A stretch of 64,000 bases of DNA from Macquaria australasica (taxonomy: Eukaryota > Chordata > Actinopteri > Centrarchiformes > Percichthyidae), in assembly GCA_005408345.1 (NCBI GenBank), contig SEMN01000794.1, positions 1 through 64,000 on the forward strand. Direction: 5' to 3'. Numbering within the stretch: position 1 is the stretch's first letter; each line of letters opens with the position of its first letter. A program made the translations under genes and the position numbers. The notes under the pieces were generated by a model. That model made no database searches, was not told the origin of the DNA, and was given only the letters and a program-made list of their open reading frames with translations. Below, one piece after another: positions 1 to 12,200 of this stretch.

Positions 1-941
1 AAGAAAGATAATGTCTATGTGTGTGTATGGGGGTGGTGGGTGCTTAATGGCAAGCTGTGAAGTTGGGGCGAGTCACACTCCTTTTTCAGCAGCTGCTTTC
101 ATCCCCTGATTAGCTTCTTATTAAGTCTGCAGCTCCATGAAAATTTAATGAGAATTTATTAAAGAATACCCGTGTGGTGTTGCTGCTGTAGGATGATTAC
201 AGAAATATCCTATTTGGCTTCCTGGTCAGTAGATTTAAGGTGCTGCTGTGATAGATGTACTGTATGTGAGTCATTCGGTGCACTGCTAGCCTGAAGGCTA
301 AGCAGAGTTTGACCTTTCTGGACTTTATAATGGGATACATTTGTAGGTTTTGATCGCTAATTCCTGTGTCCTGTCGAGGAAGCGGCGTCACTCGGAATCT
401 CTCATGTTTTTGGTGATGAGGTCACTGTAGATACAGGATTTCGGTCTGTACAGCAGCCATTGAATCTTTGATTCACTACAGGCCTTGAAGACAGGAAGAT
501 GAAAGGGATTGCACCAAAGCAACACAGACAGACAGATAGAGAGGGAGAGACAGCTTTTGTTTTGGTGGTGGATTATAATTCTATGCACCCCCGCTTCCCC
601 ACCATCCCCCTCCTACATCTTCAATTTCTAAGAGAATACCAAATAACAAGCATTTGAAATGATCCCTCTTGGTATTCATCTCAGTGCACGCAGGAATCGA
701 TCGCTGATTTCACTGCTTTCTCACCACTTCTTCTTGTTTCTGCCTGTCCTGTGTTGTGTCTGTAGTCAGATGTGTGCCACGCCGATGTGTTAATGAAGTG
801 TGAGAAGTGAAGCAGTAACACGTCTCGCCCATTTCACCCTCAACTCCCAGGAGTGTGGGGATACAGAAAAGCACGCACACACACATATATATACATGCAC
901 GCAGAAAAGAGAAAGAGCACATACACGTACACGTTCAGACA

Positions 942-968
942 ACACACACACACACACACACACACACA
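942..968. repeat. (CA)n microsatellite
   Basis: A run of about 13 CA units inside a broader CA-rich stretch that begins near 870. Confidence 0.9.
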
Positions 969-2237
969 TTCTGTCTCATTCTCAAGGGGCTGATCCTGGA
1001 GAAACCAGGTTAATTAGCTTGTTCACTCCAGATCTTACAAAGAGTCATGCTCTTCAGATGAAGAGAGCTGCATTGTGCTCTGTTGCTTTGTGTGCAGCTA
1101 ATAAAGCCTAATAAACCCTTAATCATATGGCTGGCTACCAGACCAGTAGGTAGCAGGGTTTATTCAAAATTTTGATTGATCTCTATTGTTGCTGGTGTGA
1201 AATGAAGCTGTTATCAGCTGCTTATTCAGCACAGAAATGGTGAAGCGAAAAGGCGCTTGGTCTTTACGTACAGAATTTGTGACACATGCACGTGTGTTCA
1301 TGTTGCTGAAAAAAAAAGAAGTGCAGATTGCTAGATATTGTTGATTATCATAGAAGGAACGAGAGCGGCGAGTGAAAGAGAGTGCAAGAACGGACCTGAA
1401 TTATCCCCCAGCCTGATCCTTTGACGCAGGCAGCTCAGCACAAGTGCTATAATCCTCTCCTCTCCACGTCCAGCGCTAACAAAGCATTTACACGACACCA
1501 TGTTGCTCACGTCCCTCCCACTACCTGGAATTACTGCACTCCACTTACGCAACTAGCTTTCCATGCAGTAACACCATTTTGGCTCTGTCTGTCTTACACA
1601 ACCCTCCAGTGCCACAGGATCAAGCCTCAGTTTGTTTCAGTTTTGTTTTTTTCACCCCTGACGGGATTATATGTTGTCTAGAGGTTAGCCAGGGTGCTCC
1701 TATTTTGGTCTTTGCTTGTGTCTGTGCCGATGAGACTCACTGTACGATCTTTTATTGACCTACTTAGAGCAACAAACCTTCCTCCCCAGACTTTCCCCCC
1801 TTATTTCTTTTAGTGGCCCTCTCTGTTATGCGTGTTAGATGTCGCATGCTCGGACGTCTATAAATACATTCAATATCCTCCCCTCCCTGTGTTTCTGGCT
1901 CCTCGTGCACGGTTTTCATTCCAGAATCAATGCATATCTATGTTTCCATCCAATTGGTTGGAGTCCCAATTCTATATTGCATGCTGAAGGGGGGTTATTG
2001 AGGTTCAGCTTGGTGGATAGAAACAGATAAGAGCCTGTTTTCTTTTGGTCATATGTACAGAGTTACACACACACATCACAGCAGCAGGCCAACAGGCTTG
2101 TCTGTGTTATTACTGGTGATGGATGTGTGTTATATCCAGCATCCCTCTGATGCATCAAGAAGAGCTGACCTGTCTGTGTCAGACCTGGCTGGCCACAGGA
2201 TTTATGGGCTTCATCTGGTTATGGTCTGCTGATGAAG

Positions 2238-2238
<1 letters not shown>

Positions 2239-2282
<44 letters not shown>

Positions 2283-2331
2283 ACAGAGAGAGAGAAAGTG
2301 TGTGTGTGTGTGTGCGTGTGTGTGTGTGTGT
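2239..2331. repeat. interrupted (TG)n microsatellite
   Basis: Two TG runs (2239-2280 and 2299-2331) separated by a short purine stretch of GA units. Confidence 0.9.
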
Positions 2332-2814
2332 AAGCACACATTTGATCAGCCGAATCACCAGACTGCTGTTAATTCCAGTCCACCTTGAACCTGCTGATGC
2401 TCACGTAATAAAAATCTGATCTGACACGAACAGAAATCATCACAGGACCCCGCCCACCTGCAACTACGCTGCTAATCAATTTGTTCCCTATAATGGAATT
2501 TCATGTGGAAAAAACTATATGTAGCCATTCAGACACAAGCCCACGAGTGGCTGAGGTTGAATAGATTGCCTCGTCGGGTTTGAATACATTTGCATGAGGA
2601 AAAACTCATTTAGGGAAGCATTCCATCGTGTTACTCGGAGTTTCAGCTTCACTGGCTCTGATTGAAGGATGTATCTGTGTGTAAACTCGTTAAATGGCAT
2701 CCATCAATTACTGTTTCTCCTCAGTGACTTAATGTGTTGATGATGAGGGAAGGAGAGAGGAGAGAGGGAGTGGGGGAGACAGAAAAAAGGTAAGTATGAA
2801 AGACAAAAAAAAAC

Positions 2815-2840
2815 AGAGAGAGAGAGAGAGAGAGAGAGAA
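2815..2840. repeat. (GA)n microsatellite
   Basis: About 13 uninterrupted GA/AG units following a purine-rich stretch. Confidence 0.85.
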
Positions 2841-2934
2841 AAGCTTTGATTTCAAGAAAGCTGACCACTAAGCCGATTCTATTCGATTCACACCAGTGGC
2901 TTTGGCTTGATGGTGTTGGGGAAGACACCATTGT

Positions 2935-2936
<2 letters not shown>

Positions 2937-2965
<29 letters not shown>
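2937..2965. repeat. (TG)n microsatellite
   Basis: About 14 GT units, followed by a G run. Confidence 0.9.
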
Positions 2966-2968
<3 letters not shown>

Positions 2969-3286
2969 GGGGGGTTGCGCTACACATCTCTGTGCATGCA
3001 TGAAGTTGATACACACAGATACAGAAAGAGAGATAACTTCTGTGTCTTTTTTCTGCGTGTGTGTGCGCTTGCGAGGGTGTATGCGACAACAGTATGGTGT
3101 GTCAGTGGGGTACTCCCAGGCTGTAATTAGGTCAGAGTGTGTCTGTGAGTTAATTTCTAGATTCAAATATGATTAGAATTGGGGCCCCCCCCATCCTCAT
3201 GTCATTATCAGCACATGGCCATAAGAATCCCTCTGGTCTCATCGCTGAATGTGGCTTTCTCTTCAACAATTAAATGAAACAAGGGG

Positions 3287-3291
<5 letters not shown>

Positions 3292-3335
<44 letters not shown>
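3292..3335. repeat. (CA)n microsatellite with TA interruption
   Basis: CA run broken once by a short ATATA segment. Confidence 0.9.
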
Positions 3336-3336
<1 letters not shown>

Positions 3337-3772
3337 TTCGAAGACATGGTGCTTAGTCATTTCCACCATGCACAGCAGCTTTATGTGAAGAGATGAGCTT
3401 GTCTACAGGGACTCTATTGTCTGAAGTTGTGTGCTGCATTGAACTGCACACCCCCCCCCCAGATGCAGTAGCAGGTTTTCACTCTATTGCAGCATTCTCT
3501 CTGTCTGCTGAATTACAGCTAGCATCAGCAACTAAGTCTGAGAGCTATTGGCACACGCACACATATGCACCCCTCCGACTGCCGCTAGAGATGGAAATGG
3601 TCTCCATAGCAACATTCCCCTCTCCTGTTCAAGCGCTCCGCCAGTAGCAGGTCCACAGAGGGCGTGGGGGGTACAAAACAACAAGCTCTGTCTCTTTCTC
3701 TCTCTCTCTTCTAATATTATTGTCATTCTTAAACAGAGGGCTAGCCACTGCTGTGGTGTTAGTGTGTCTGTA

Positions 3773-3776
<4 letters not shown>

Positions 3777-3828
<52 letters not shown>

Positions 3829-3838
3829 TGTGTGTGTG
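3777..3838. repeat. (TG)n microsatellite
   Basis: About 30 TG units with one TA interruption. It ends about 80 nt before the candidate alternative PPP2R2B exon at 3919-3958. Confidence 0.9.
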
Positions 3839-3918
3839 ACAGACATTATGCTATGCCTTTTCAGCCCGGGGCTGTGTAATAATTACAGTCACCATTAGCC
3901 TCTCCTAAATCCAGGCAG

Positions 3919-3958
3919 ATGTATGTCTTTGAGGAGGAGAGGAAACGCTACCTTAAGG
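3919..3958 (+). CDS. PPP2R2B: candidate alternative first coding exon of PPP2R2B
   Basis: An ATG at 3919 opens a 13-codon frame reading MYVFEEERKRYLK. It is followed by one G (3958) and then a good donor, GTAGGT, at 3959. That leaves phase 1. The next constitutive exon starts at 4609 with CT, so splicing would give GCT (Ala) followed by DIISTVEF, exactly the residue order expected in B55 subunits. PPP2R2B is known to use alternative promoters and alternative N-termini in mammals; B55 N-terminal variants affect localisation. I do not recognise this particular peptide with certainty. The support is start codon, donor and phase only; a chance coincidence is possible. Confidence 0.4.
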
Positions 3959-4608
3959 GTAGGTGTTTTTTACTTTTGGTGAAACTGTAGATATGCAGAG
4001 ACACTGAGAAATGTCGGCGATCGAGTATAAATGGAGCGTATTATATCTATTGCTGTTATATTTTTGTTATCCTGTTGATGCATTGGGTAGATTGAAAGGT
4101 AATATGTTTATGCATGTGTGGCATACTATTTTTTTTTGTATCAGCTGCAGAAAGTGCACAGTTTAAAGGTTCTTGACTGTGTTTTTTAATGAAGGAGCAG
4201 GAGAGTCACTGAGCAGCATGGGGTCTTGCAGCCAGGAGGAGAGAGGTGAATGGCATTATTAGTGTGGCGGCGGTGGCGGCGTCCTTTAAAAAGCAGGAGT
4301 GCAATTAAATGACACAGATTGGCTCACTTCAATCAGACAAGGCGCTAAATTAGTTGATATCATGCAGTGACTCATCCAGTGGCTTCTCCTAACCCATATT
4401 TCACCAAACTAGGGTATCTGTGCCGGGGAGCCCTCTGTGGGTTTGACACGAGATTCCCCTTCCCTTCCCCTGACATGTTTTCTAGAAGTCACTCTACCAG
4501 ATCTCACCAAAAGGTTCTTTCTTTTTTATCTGGCTGATACCTTGACAGCTTTGTGCACGTCCACGCTGACATTTTCTCCCCCTCTCTGCTCTGCTTCCTG
4601 TGTTGCAG

Positions 4609-5958
4609 CTGACATTATCTCAACAGTGGAGTTTAACTCATCGGGGGAGCTGTTGGCCACCGGGGATAAAGGAGGCAGAGTGGTTGTCTTCCAGAGGGAG
4701 CAGGAGGTAGGAAATGCCAACAATGCAACACTAATTATGCTGCCCTTCTGCTGAAAGGATTTGACAGCCTTGAAACATTAAAGTTGGATTGTTTGCTTTT
4801 AGATAATTATGTAAAGTGGTATATTTGAAAGGGATTGCTAGCTGGGAATTCTGCAGTAAATATCTTAAAACCACTAATAACAAAAATCTCGTTGACCACT
4901 AAGAAGCCTTGGTGGGGCCATCATTATAAACTTGTGTTACATGGAGAAGCATTGTTTAAAACCACCAAAATGTATTCTGAATTCCAGCTGAGATGCCAAG
5001 GTTTCCAGTGCTACCAAATATTTCCTGCTGAATTACAGAGAAATATGTGCAAATGGTGCACTGTGCATCTAGAATTTTACATTTCGTGTAATGGAGCAGC
5101 TATAAAAATATGGCATCTTGGAAGTGAATGTTGATTCAATATAAATGTACCATATAGCTGCAAAGGAGTGCTAGAACAAGCAAATCATTATATGTGTAAT
5201 GTTGTCGAACAGTGTGGAAACAAGACTTCATGCTAGCGGCTCTGTGAGGCTGTACTTACAGTAGGCACAGCGTTGCTTTGAGCTAAATGCTAACATCAGC
5301 GTGCTAATACAGTAAGCTCACATCAACACCAGCAATGCTTTTTTTCTCAAATGTTGGACATCTTGTTTATGACAAATTTGAGGGAACCAATATTGAATCT
5401 TCTAGAGTTAACAGCAAACGGGTCAATCTCTCACCCGTGTTTCTCTCTCTCTCTCTCCTTCTCCTGCAGAGTAAGAGCCAGCCCCAGCGTCGAGGGGAGT
5501 ACAATGTTTACAGCACATTCCAGAGCCACGAGCCGGAGTTTGACTACCTGAAGAGTTTGGAGATTGAGGAGAAGATCAACAAGATCAAATGGCTTCCTCA
5601 GCAGAACGCCGCCTACTTCCTGCTCTCCACCAACGGTCAGTCAGTTAGCTAAGGCGAGGCGACCCTGGTACTGTAGGAGCGACGACACAAGTGGCAAGAG
5701 AAACCATTAATCTGTCATGAGAGTGTGTTTGAATGTGCGCCTTGTGTTGTTGTTAGTCAATAACAGCGTCCACTATTCAATCCTCACTTTGCAGAATGGT
5801 CAGATATACAGCTGATGCAAAAGGAGATGTTATTAATATCACATGAAAATGTCTCTTTGGCTGTTGGTGTGAATGTATTGGCGTTTCGCTTGACTGAGCA
5901 AGTGCCACCAGCAGACGCGTTTCAGATTGAGAACTTCATGCATGGCTGCCACAGCAGG

Positions 5959-5995
<37 letters not shown>

Positions 5996-8246
5996 CAAAG
6001 CATGTGCCTCCACCACACAACATAAATGCAGGCACACACACATCAGCAGAGAGACGTCTTGCAGATTGTGGGCTTCATGCATGGCTGCTACAGAAGTGCT
6101 AGCGGTGGCTGGAGCAGATGGTGGAGGGTCCTGTGGCGATGGCCTCGCAGCTCTGACACCAATGTTCACAGCGGAAATTAAAAGAAGAAGAAAAAAAAAA
6201 AAAAGGCAACAACCTGACTGCTGCCGCCATCCCCTTCACTAGACCGAGAAGATGAGATGTAACTGGTGTTTGTGGTGCAGAATTGAAAAGCGCCCAGATG
6301 GCTTTTTCGGGGGGAGCGTATACTGCAGCCGGGAAATGTAGTCAACTTGTAGATTGATATCAGTGACATCAGAATGTACACAGGAGCCGGCATTCATCAT
6401 TCTCGCTGGCTCCTGCCCAGCTACGTGCCAGATTGGCCGCCCAACCCCCCGCATCCATCTTGTATCTGAGATTCACTGTAGTGAGCCATGATCTAACTGT
6501 ACATTGTGTTTGTGTGTGTCTGTGTGTTTGCGTGATGCATCCATCCCAGACAAGACGGTGAAGCTGTGGAAAATCAGTGAGCGAGACAAGCGTCCGGAGG
6601 GCTACAACCTGAAGGATGAGGACGGACGGATCAGAAACCCGTCGACCATCACCTCGCTGCGGGTAAGAGGTCACACAAAGCTATCAGGTCTAACGTCACA
6701 TGGATCCAGGTAAACGGCTCTGTGTCTTGTCTTCCTGGCGTGTTAAAATATTCACAGTTTGGCTTGGAGTCAGATAGCAGATTATGATCTGAGGACAGGG
6801 AACATTTCAGAAAATTCCAGATTAATCTTGAATGGAAACAAAAACAAAACGTTTAAAGCTACAGCCTGAGGGTCCTTTCAGCCTTCTTTTAGAGATAGAG
6901 GTAGAAAATGGTAGATCATAAGGCTGCAATAATAATGTGTTAATTTCCTATAAATGTGAAATATGACAACTTACTCCAGCTATTTCCATAAATATTTAAT
7001 AAAAGTGGATAATTTTATATCCCCAAAGCGCACCGTGAACTATAGTACTGTTAAAGTCATTATGTTCCCAATGCTGATATATTTAAGATTAATAATTTTA
7101 TTTTATATGTTTGATATCTTGATTGTATATCCAGGAGATACTGCAGAAAACAAACTTCCAGTGACTTCTTTTATGTAACAAGAAGAATAATCTAAATAAT
7201 TTCACATTTTGTAAAATATGTTTTATGTTATTATGTTTTTATTATCTATCCTTCATTTTATTATTACAGATTGAACAAACTAGATGGAATGTGCTAATTA
7301 GTGAGCTTTAGAGGTGCTGGTAGGTGAATTTTGTTACCTTTGGAGAGAGCCAGGCTAGCTGTGTCCCTTTGTTTCCAGTCTTTATGCTAAGCTAAGCTAG
7401 CCAACTACTGGAGGTAGCTTTATATTGAACAGACAAATACGAGAATGGTATCAATCTTCTCATCTAACTCTCGGCAAGAAAGCAAATGAGCATATTTCCC
7501 AAAATGTCGAACTATATAAGGCAACTCAGTAGTTCAGGAAGATGACAATGAGAAAATCTTTCTAGAAAGGCGTGTTCATAATAGAATTTTTCACAGCAGA
7601 CATTTTGGCTTTTCATAGGAAAAGCACAGGTGTTACTAATAACATTAATGATGGCTCTGTTCTATTCAAGTGCCCCAGTAAGCCGTGACAGTGTGAGCAT
7701 GCACAATATCAGGAGCCTTAAACTGGAGCAGCTAAATGGATTTCAGCCATCCTTAATTTTATAATTAACACCTGTGCTTTTTCTACTGTACATGTCGAAA
7801 GGTTTTCTGTGACAAAGGTCTATCCTCAGCTTGCACATCGAGTGACCTGAAGTCTGAATAAGTGCAGCTGAGATAAGCTGATTAAATCAAAATGTAGCGT
7901 TCAGTCATTATGCTATGATAGCCTTTAATCCTGCATAAACGTCGTAGCAACACATACTGTATGTCCGTACTGTATCTGTCAAAGTTGGTACAGTTTTCTC
8001 TTTTTAAATACCTGCTCACTTTCAGTACTAATAAATAACACTCTGACACCAGCAAACACACACAGTCGCTGGACAATTTTGAACTTGCGCTGGCAGAAGA
8101 AACGAGAGAAATGAGTGATCGATATGTGCACTGAGGTGAAGACCATGAAGGGATCATCCTCTCTGTCTCTCTCTCACCCCCCTCCCTCATTCTTATCACT
8201 CCACCACCTCTTTAATTTTCACACAAAGCAGGCAGGCACATAGGAC

Positions 8247-8302
<56 letters not shown>

Positions 8303-9216
8303 TGCCATAGTAGATTAGTGCTGTGTTCAGCGTGTCTGTCCCTCTTTGTCTGGCTGGCCGGGGGATCATAGCAACCTGGAGGACAGGCTGGGACTGTGGC
8401 AATCCTGTTTAGAGGCTGTGAAATCTGTGCAAGGGGAGAAAGCAGAGGAGGAGAGGGAAGAGCTTAGAATAATCATTCCAAAATGTAGCCAAAAAAAATC
8501 AAACAATAAATACTCTTTATTGTATGATGTAAAGTCTATCATACAGAGTCCTTGAAACACAAATTATGTACTTTCTGCGTTTCATCTGATTGCGATGTGC
8601 TGCTTTAAAAGAGGAAACTGCTTTAAAATTCTGTTTTGTGAATAGATTTCTAAGCGTATTTGTTTCTTTTTAAAGAAGAAATATGTCAATATAAAATATT
8701 ATGCTTTACATACTATAAGGGAGAGAATCTAATAGGTCATTTCGAGCAAGCTGAACAATGTAGTTGTCAGTGTTTGGGGTTATGGGTTAACACGGTCCGT
8801 GTCTCTCTGGACAGCCAGTGAAAGACATGGAAATGAAGTGACACCCATGGAGATACAGCAGCCTGCTGGGCTGCCATGTCTCTCTGTCAGTGCCAGCAAC
8901 GGACGAGAGAATAAGGGAAGAAGCATTCGATTTGTTCTCCTCTTTCCCTCCCCTCCCTTCTCTCTTTGTCTGGGTTTTATCTGGCCAACGGGGGGCTGCA
9001 TGCAGACTGGTGCTGGGCTTCTTTGAAGCCTGAGCAGCACTGTGTGTGTTTGTGTGTGAGCTCATCTTAATTCTGTAGAGTTCAGTTATCATTCCTCAGC
9101 AGGGCCTAGCGATGCCCTCGGGCCATCTCTCTTTCCACCTCCTTCGCTTTCTCTCTTTTCTCGCTTTCTCTCACACACACAAACAAGAGAACAGGAGTGA
9201 CTTCTTCAGCACTTAC

Positions 9217-9260
<44 letters not shown>

Positions 9261-12200
9261 TATGATCACTGAGTAGCCGTGTAGCAAACAGATATTCACA
9301 ATCTGATTGAACCAGTTTTCAAACCTCCCGGAGCCCATCAGTCGCTGTCTCTGTTTCATTAAGATTTGTGTGGTAAATGTCACATGAATCCCTGGAATCA
9401 CACACATACACATGCAGCATATTCACGCACACACAATTCATGCACACAAGCAATCGTGTTCATGCACATTCACACAGATAAATACCTAAGAAGGCCTCTA
9501 GGAAACCAGCATTAAAGTGCACGAAATACTGATTCAGTGTTACAAAACACTTCAAAGCCTTCAAGATGAATCTTTTTTTTTCCTCACATATTTTTCTGTG
9601 TTCCCCCTCCCTAACTGGCCTGTCTTCACCAATAGGTGCCGGTGCTGCAGCCTATGGACTTGATGGTTGAGGCTACAGCCAGGCGTGTGTTCAGCAATGC
9701 CCACACCTACCACATCAACTCCATCTCTGTCAACTCCGACCTTCAGACGTACATCTCCACCGACGACCTCAGGGTGAACCTGTGGAACCTGGAGATCACT
9801 GATCGCAGCTTCAGTATCCTCTTACTCAGGTCTTCTCTATGTTGAGGAGCCATCACTAATCATCGCTTGGTTAAACGTGTGAAAAAATGGGTGGAAAGTA
9901 ACTGTTATTCAAACCCGTTTGTAGAGAAAATGTGTCACTTTTTTTTCCAGAGCTAAAATTCAAAACAGAAGTAATTCGTCAGAGTTTTGGCCTGTTAGCT
10001 GTCCACAGTAGCTGTCTAAAAGTTGTAGTTGTTCCTTAGTGCCTGTCTCTCAGACATTGTGGACATCAAGCCAGCCAACATGGAGGAGCTGACGGAGGTG
10101 ATCACCTCAGCAGAGTTTCATCCCCAGCAGTGTCACACCTTTGCCTACAGCAGCAGCAAGGGCTCAATACGCCTGTGTGACATGAGACAGGCCGCGCTCT
10201 GCGACAAACACTGCAAATGTGAGTATCAGCAGAGTGCATCATGGGAAAAATTATGAGAGAGTGACGAGAAAGAGCCAACACTTATCTTTATAGGTTTTCT
10301 TTCATGTGATGCATTTCATTCTATTGCGTTAATTATTATTTTTCTTCTATGGGGCCTCATTGTGTTTATTGGTTAACAGTAGTAGCAGGACTGTAGCCAA
10401 GATTTCAGAAATACTGAACCAGCAAAACCCCACCTCTCTTGTCTGACCAGCCACTAATACATTTGTGTGTTTTTTTCCACTGTTTTCTTTGTTCATTATA
10501 TATTCAGTAAATTTGATGTCCCTACTCTATCATGTAAATGTTGCTTTAAAGCCTTCTTTCTAGCAAGCTTCTGCATAAAATTGCCCTTGCCAGGATAAAT
10601 AGTTGCATTGTATTGATTTGAATTGAATTACTGAATTATTTTTTTCCTCCTTAAAACAGTCAAATTTAGATATTGAGTCTAAAAAAACATTAGAGCCAGT
10701 CTCAAGAAACCTACTGTGTGTAATTAGTTTGTAATTGTAGAATGTAAACTCCTTTTCCTGGCCATCAAAACCCCCAAATTCCCTGAAACCACACAGAGAC
10801 CATGACCTCAGTGTCCTCAGTGAAGCTGAGTAGTAGTATTATTAGTATGAGGGTGGAAACAGAAGAGAGTGCTGTGCGTTCATCTAAATTTATAAATCCA
10901 TGACAACGTCAGAATGATGGACCTGGGCAAACAGAAAGACATATATACGTACAAGATGGTGGCACCGTGGTTGCAAATCCACACTCAATATTTCTGCTTC
11001 GGCTCCACCTTTGTGTGGCCGTGACACGCAGCCTTCCCCCTGCTCAATATGCCAGGATTGATAACCCTCAATGATTCTCCCTGTGTGTTTCAAACAATGA
11101 ATGGCCTTCTCTAAAGTTTAACATCACATGCGCACTCTTGGGTCGAATGAATAATGAATACACTGACATTTTCGCTGGGAAATCAATGGCTTAAGAGCAA
11201 TCGCATTAGTCCCTCATGGACACACCTTGTTGTTCGATAATGTCAATCATTTCCTTAGACATATTGATGCGTTCACTGGACCGTGCATGCTCTAGCACGG
11301 CCTGTTGAATTGAATTTCACATGAGTATTTATATGAGGACTAAATAAGAAAAAACAATTGGGATTTTGGAGTACATTTGAAGTTGTGGTATTCACATCCG
11401 CCCTCTGATTGTTCGATATTGACATGTACGTGCCATTACTTGACAGGTTCTTGCAGTGCACACACGCACACACACGCACACACGCACACACACACACACA
11501 CACAGAGAGAGCAGGCAGGTGCTCCGGTTAGCCTCAGGACAGGTCTGTTAATACCGACCTACTGTCTCACTGCGTGAACACGTTTGGCTCAGAGCGATGT
11601 ATAATTCCCTCCCTCCCACACATACACACACAGCTCCTCCATCTCTTGACATCCACACACAGACATACACACACACAAAACTTCCTGAACCTTCTACATA
11701 CATACCACAAATACATAATCATACTGTATCCCCTGCCATACCTGTAAATGTGGGAGGCTGCTGCTATTAATCAACGTTAGGATGAGGATGGAGGGGTGGA
11801 GGGATGGGGAGGATTGCCAAAGCGCTGAGCCCCAGGACAGAGAGAGGGGGACCAAACAGCCCCCATGCTGACTCCCCAGGGACCCTATTATACACCGGGA
11901 GGGAGGGCAGGGACACGCACACACATGCATATATACATGCACACACCCACTTATACATAAACACTCATTCACTGACACACACACAAATCCAGTGGGGCTC
12001 AAATGGGCCCAGCACTTTGACATTGATTTGTTTTTCTTATCCCTTCCTCAGCCCCCTATTTTTTCATCTCGCACGCCGCATCCCTTGTTAGACTCCCCAT
12101 TGACACATCACAGAGCGATTCCCAGCTGAGGAGGCGGGAGGGGGGGGAGGAGTGGAGGAGGAGATGGGGGGGGGGGGTGTATTTGGAGAGATGGAGAGGA

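Larger units (their letters stand above)
1..3918 (+). other. PPP2R2B upstream intron / 5' region, no recognised coding exon
   Basis: I see no conserved coding sequence here. The canonical B55-beta first coding exon (about 23 residues ending just before ADIIS) is not recognisable, so it must lie left of the window, and this stretch is most likely a PPP2R2B intron. It holds dense microsatellites: CA near 942-968, TG at 2239-2331 and 2937-2965, GA at 2815-2840, CA at 3292-3335, TG at 3777-3838. Open frames in it are translations of these repeats. Confidence 0.6.

Noticed and set aside
1..3918. A CAG expansion-type repeat as in human SCA12 (PPP2R2B 5' region)
   Set aside because: No CAG trinucleotide array is present; the canonical first exon and promoter are outside the window.
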